Assembly (NCBI GenBank): GCA_003648395.1
Contig: QMPB01000317.1
Coordinates: 1-5,963, forward strand
Direction of reading: 5' to 3'
Length of the DNA: 5,963 nt
DNA from: Bacteroidota bacterium
Lineage (GTDB): Bacteria; Bacteroidota; Bacteroidia; Bacteroidales; UBA1556
Position numbers and translations under genes: made by a program. The notes under the pieces are model-generated. The model did no database searches. It was not told the origin of the DNA and saw only the letters and a list, made by a program, of their open reading frames with translations. How positions within the stretch are numbered: position 1 is the first letter of the stretch; each line of letters starts with the position of its first letter. Shown piece by piece: positions 5,410 to 5,963 of the stretch.

Positions 5410-5963
5410 TTACATTCCTTTTAACATAATGTGTACATCACCTAGCCCTTGAGTTTTATTTGAAGCCTTTACACCACAGCCTTTACGAAACGCCTTTCTG
5501 AGTTCTCTTGCAAAATCGTAAGCTCCATATTGGGTTCCATTCTCATTTAATGTTTTAATTCTAACATTCTTAAAAAACATTTCTGACTCTGTGTTCTTTT
5601 GTAATTTATATGCACCCTTTTGTGTATGAGTTTTCATATAATCAATTAGCCAATCTGAATACGTCTCTCCTTCATCAAGGCAATCATCTTCCATGCTCAT
5701 TGTTACTCCTTTAGTAATAGTAACTCTAACGGTAATTTCTCTACCTTTACGAATAATGTCAGAAAAATAGTTAGTAATTTGATTTGAAAAATTATTGATT
5801 TGTTCATCTAAAGAATTCTTCATTAACTCAGACAGATCATTTGTTTCTTGTTTTTTTCCATAACCTGTTTCTTGTATATTTGCTACCGATTTACTTGAAA
5901 AAGCATCTAATGCTTTTAAAGTATAGGTTAATGATTTATTAAGATTTCTGCTTTTAGAATCAA
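5410..5963 (-). CDS. Hypothetical protein, 3' portion (start beyond the right window edge)
   Basis: The frame ending at the TAA at 5410 stays open to the right edge, so the ATG at 5823 is probably internal; 46 further residues are readable upstream of it (DSKSRNLNKSLTYTLKALDA..., then NIQETGYGKKQET). In total 184 codons, including the partial one at the edge, are visible. The upstream part is helical and runs without a break into the helix LDEQINNFSNQITNYF, which supports one continuous protein. Then follow a strand-like block GREITVRVTITKG, an acidic stretch (EDDCLDEGE), a helix SDWLIDYMKTHTQKG, a strand FFKNVRIKTL, a helix YDFARELRKAFRKGCG and a final strand DVHIMLKG preceded by TQGLG. This alternating pattern suggests a small alpha/beta domain at the C-terminus. 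The N-terminus, and hence any signal peptide, is not visible, so its location is unknown. It is co-directional and 30 nt upstream of the 405-residue lipoprotein gene. I do not recognise the family with confidence. Confidence 0.78.
   Translation of the reverse strand, partial: DSKSRNLNKSLTYTLKALDAFSSKSVANIQETGYGKKQETNDLSELMKNSLDEQINNFSNQITNYFSDIIRKGREITVRVTITKGVTMSMEDDCLDEGETYSDWLIDYMKTHTQKGAYKLQKNTESEMFFKNVRIKTLNENGTQYGAYDFARELRKAFRKGCGVKASNKTQGLGDVHIMLKGM

Noticed and set aside
1..5963. CRISPR array, tRNA/rRNA, transposase or integrase, attachment site
   Set aside because: No short regularly spaced direct repeats, no RNA-gene-like GC-rich folded stretch, no recombinase motifs and no terminal repeats were seen on either strand.

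Overview
The window is AT-rich (roughly 30% GC by eye) and all supportable genes lie on the minus strand, so transcription runs from the right end (5963) to the left end (1). The low GC, the absence of Shine-Dalgarno-like sequence before the starts (A/T-only leaders instead), and two lipoproteins with short MK-type signal peptides suggest a Bacteroidota (Flavobacteriia/Cytophagia-like) genome. This is inferred from style only; there is no taxonomic marker gene.

In order of transcription the layout is: (1) 5963-5410, the 3' part of a hypothetical gene whose start lies outside the window; (2) 5379-4162, a 405-residue lipoprotein with an alpha/beta domain followed by helical repeats; (3) 4130-3618, a 170-residue lipoprotein; (4) 3596-2721, a 291-residue single-pass membrane protein with a TerB-like N-terminal helical domain; (5) 2681-2526, a 51-residue very basic protein; (6) 2477-2370, a 35-residue one-helix membrane peptide; (7) 2357-789, a 522-residue cytoplasmic protein with three ~130-residue helical repeats, a charged coiled coil and two tandem three-cysteine modules; (8) 769-68, a 233-residue protein resembling the uracil-DNA-glycosylase-like superfamily; (9) 43-1, the probable start of another gene. 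Gaps are 12 to 48 nt throughout, with no convincing terminator or internal promoter, so the region reads as one operon. Genes 5 and 6 account for what would otherwise be a 360-nt gap.

The genes look linked by more than proximity. The predicted periplasmic part of the TerB-like membrane protein and the small lipoprotein share a recognisable repeat (I-[DE]-x2-L-x-NYDF-x2-AR, then [ND]-x-F-E-[KR]-A). The 51-residue protein and the 522-residue protein begin with the same pattern, MGLxxKIxSxLxKxxK. The picture is of two lipoproteins, two membrane-anchored proteins and a cytoplasmic scaffold with putative zinc modules, followed by a putative nucleic-acid or nucleotide enzyme. I recognise no described system with this composition. 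The function is unknown; an envelope-stress or accessory (defence or mobile-element) role is inference only. No RNA gene, CRISPR array, transposase, integrase or attachment site is visible.
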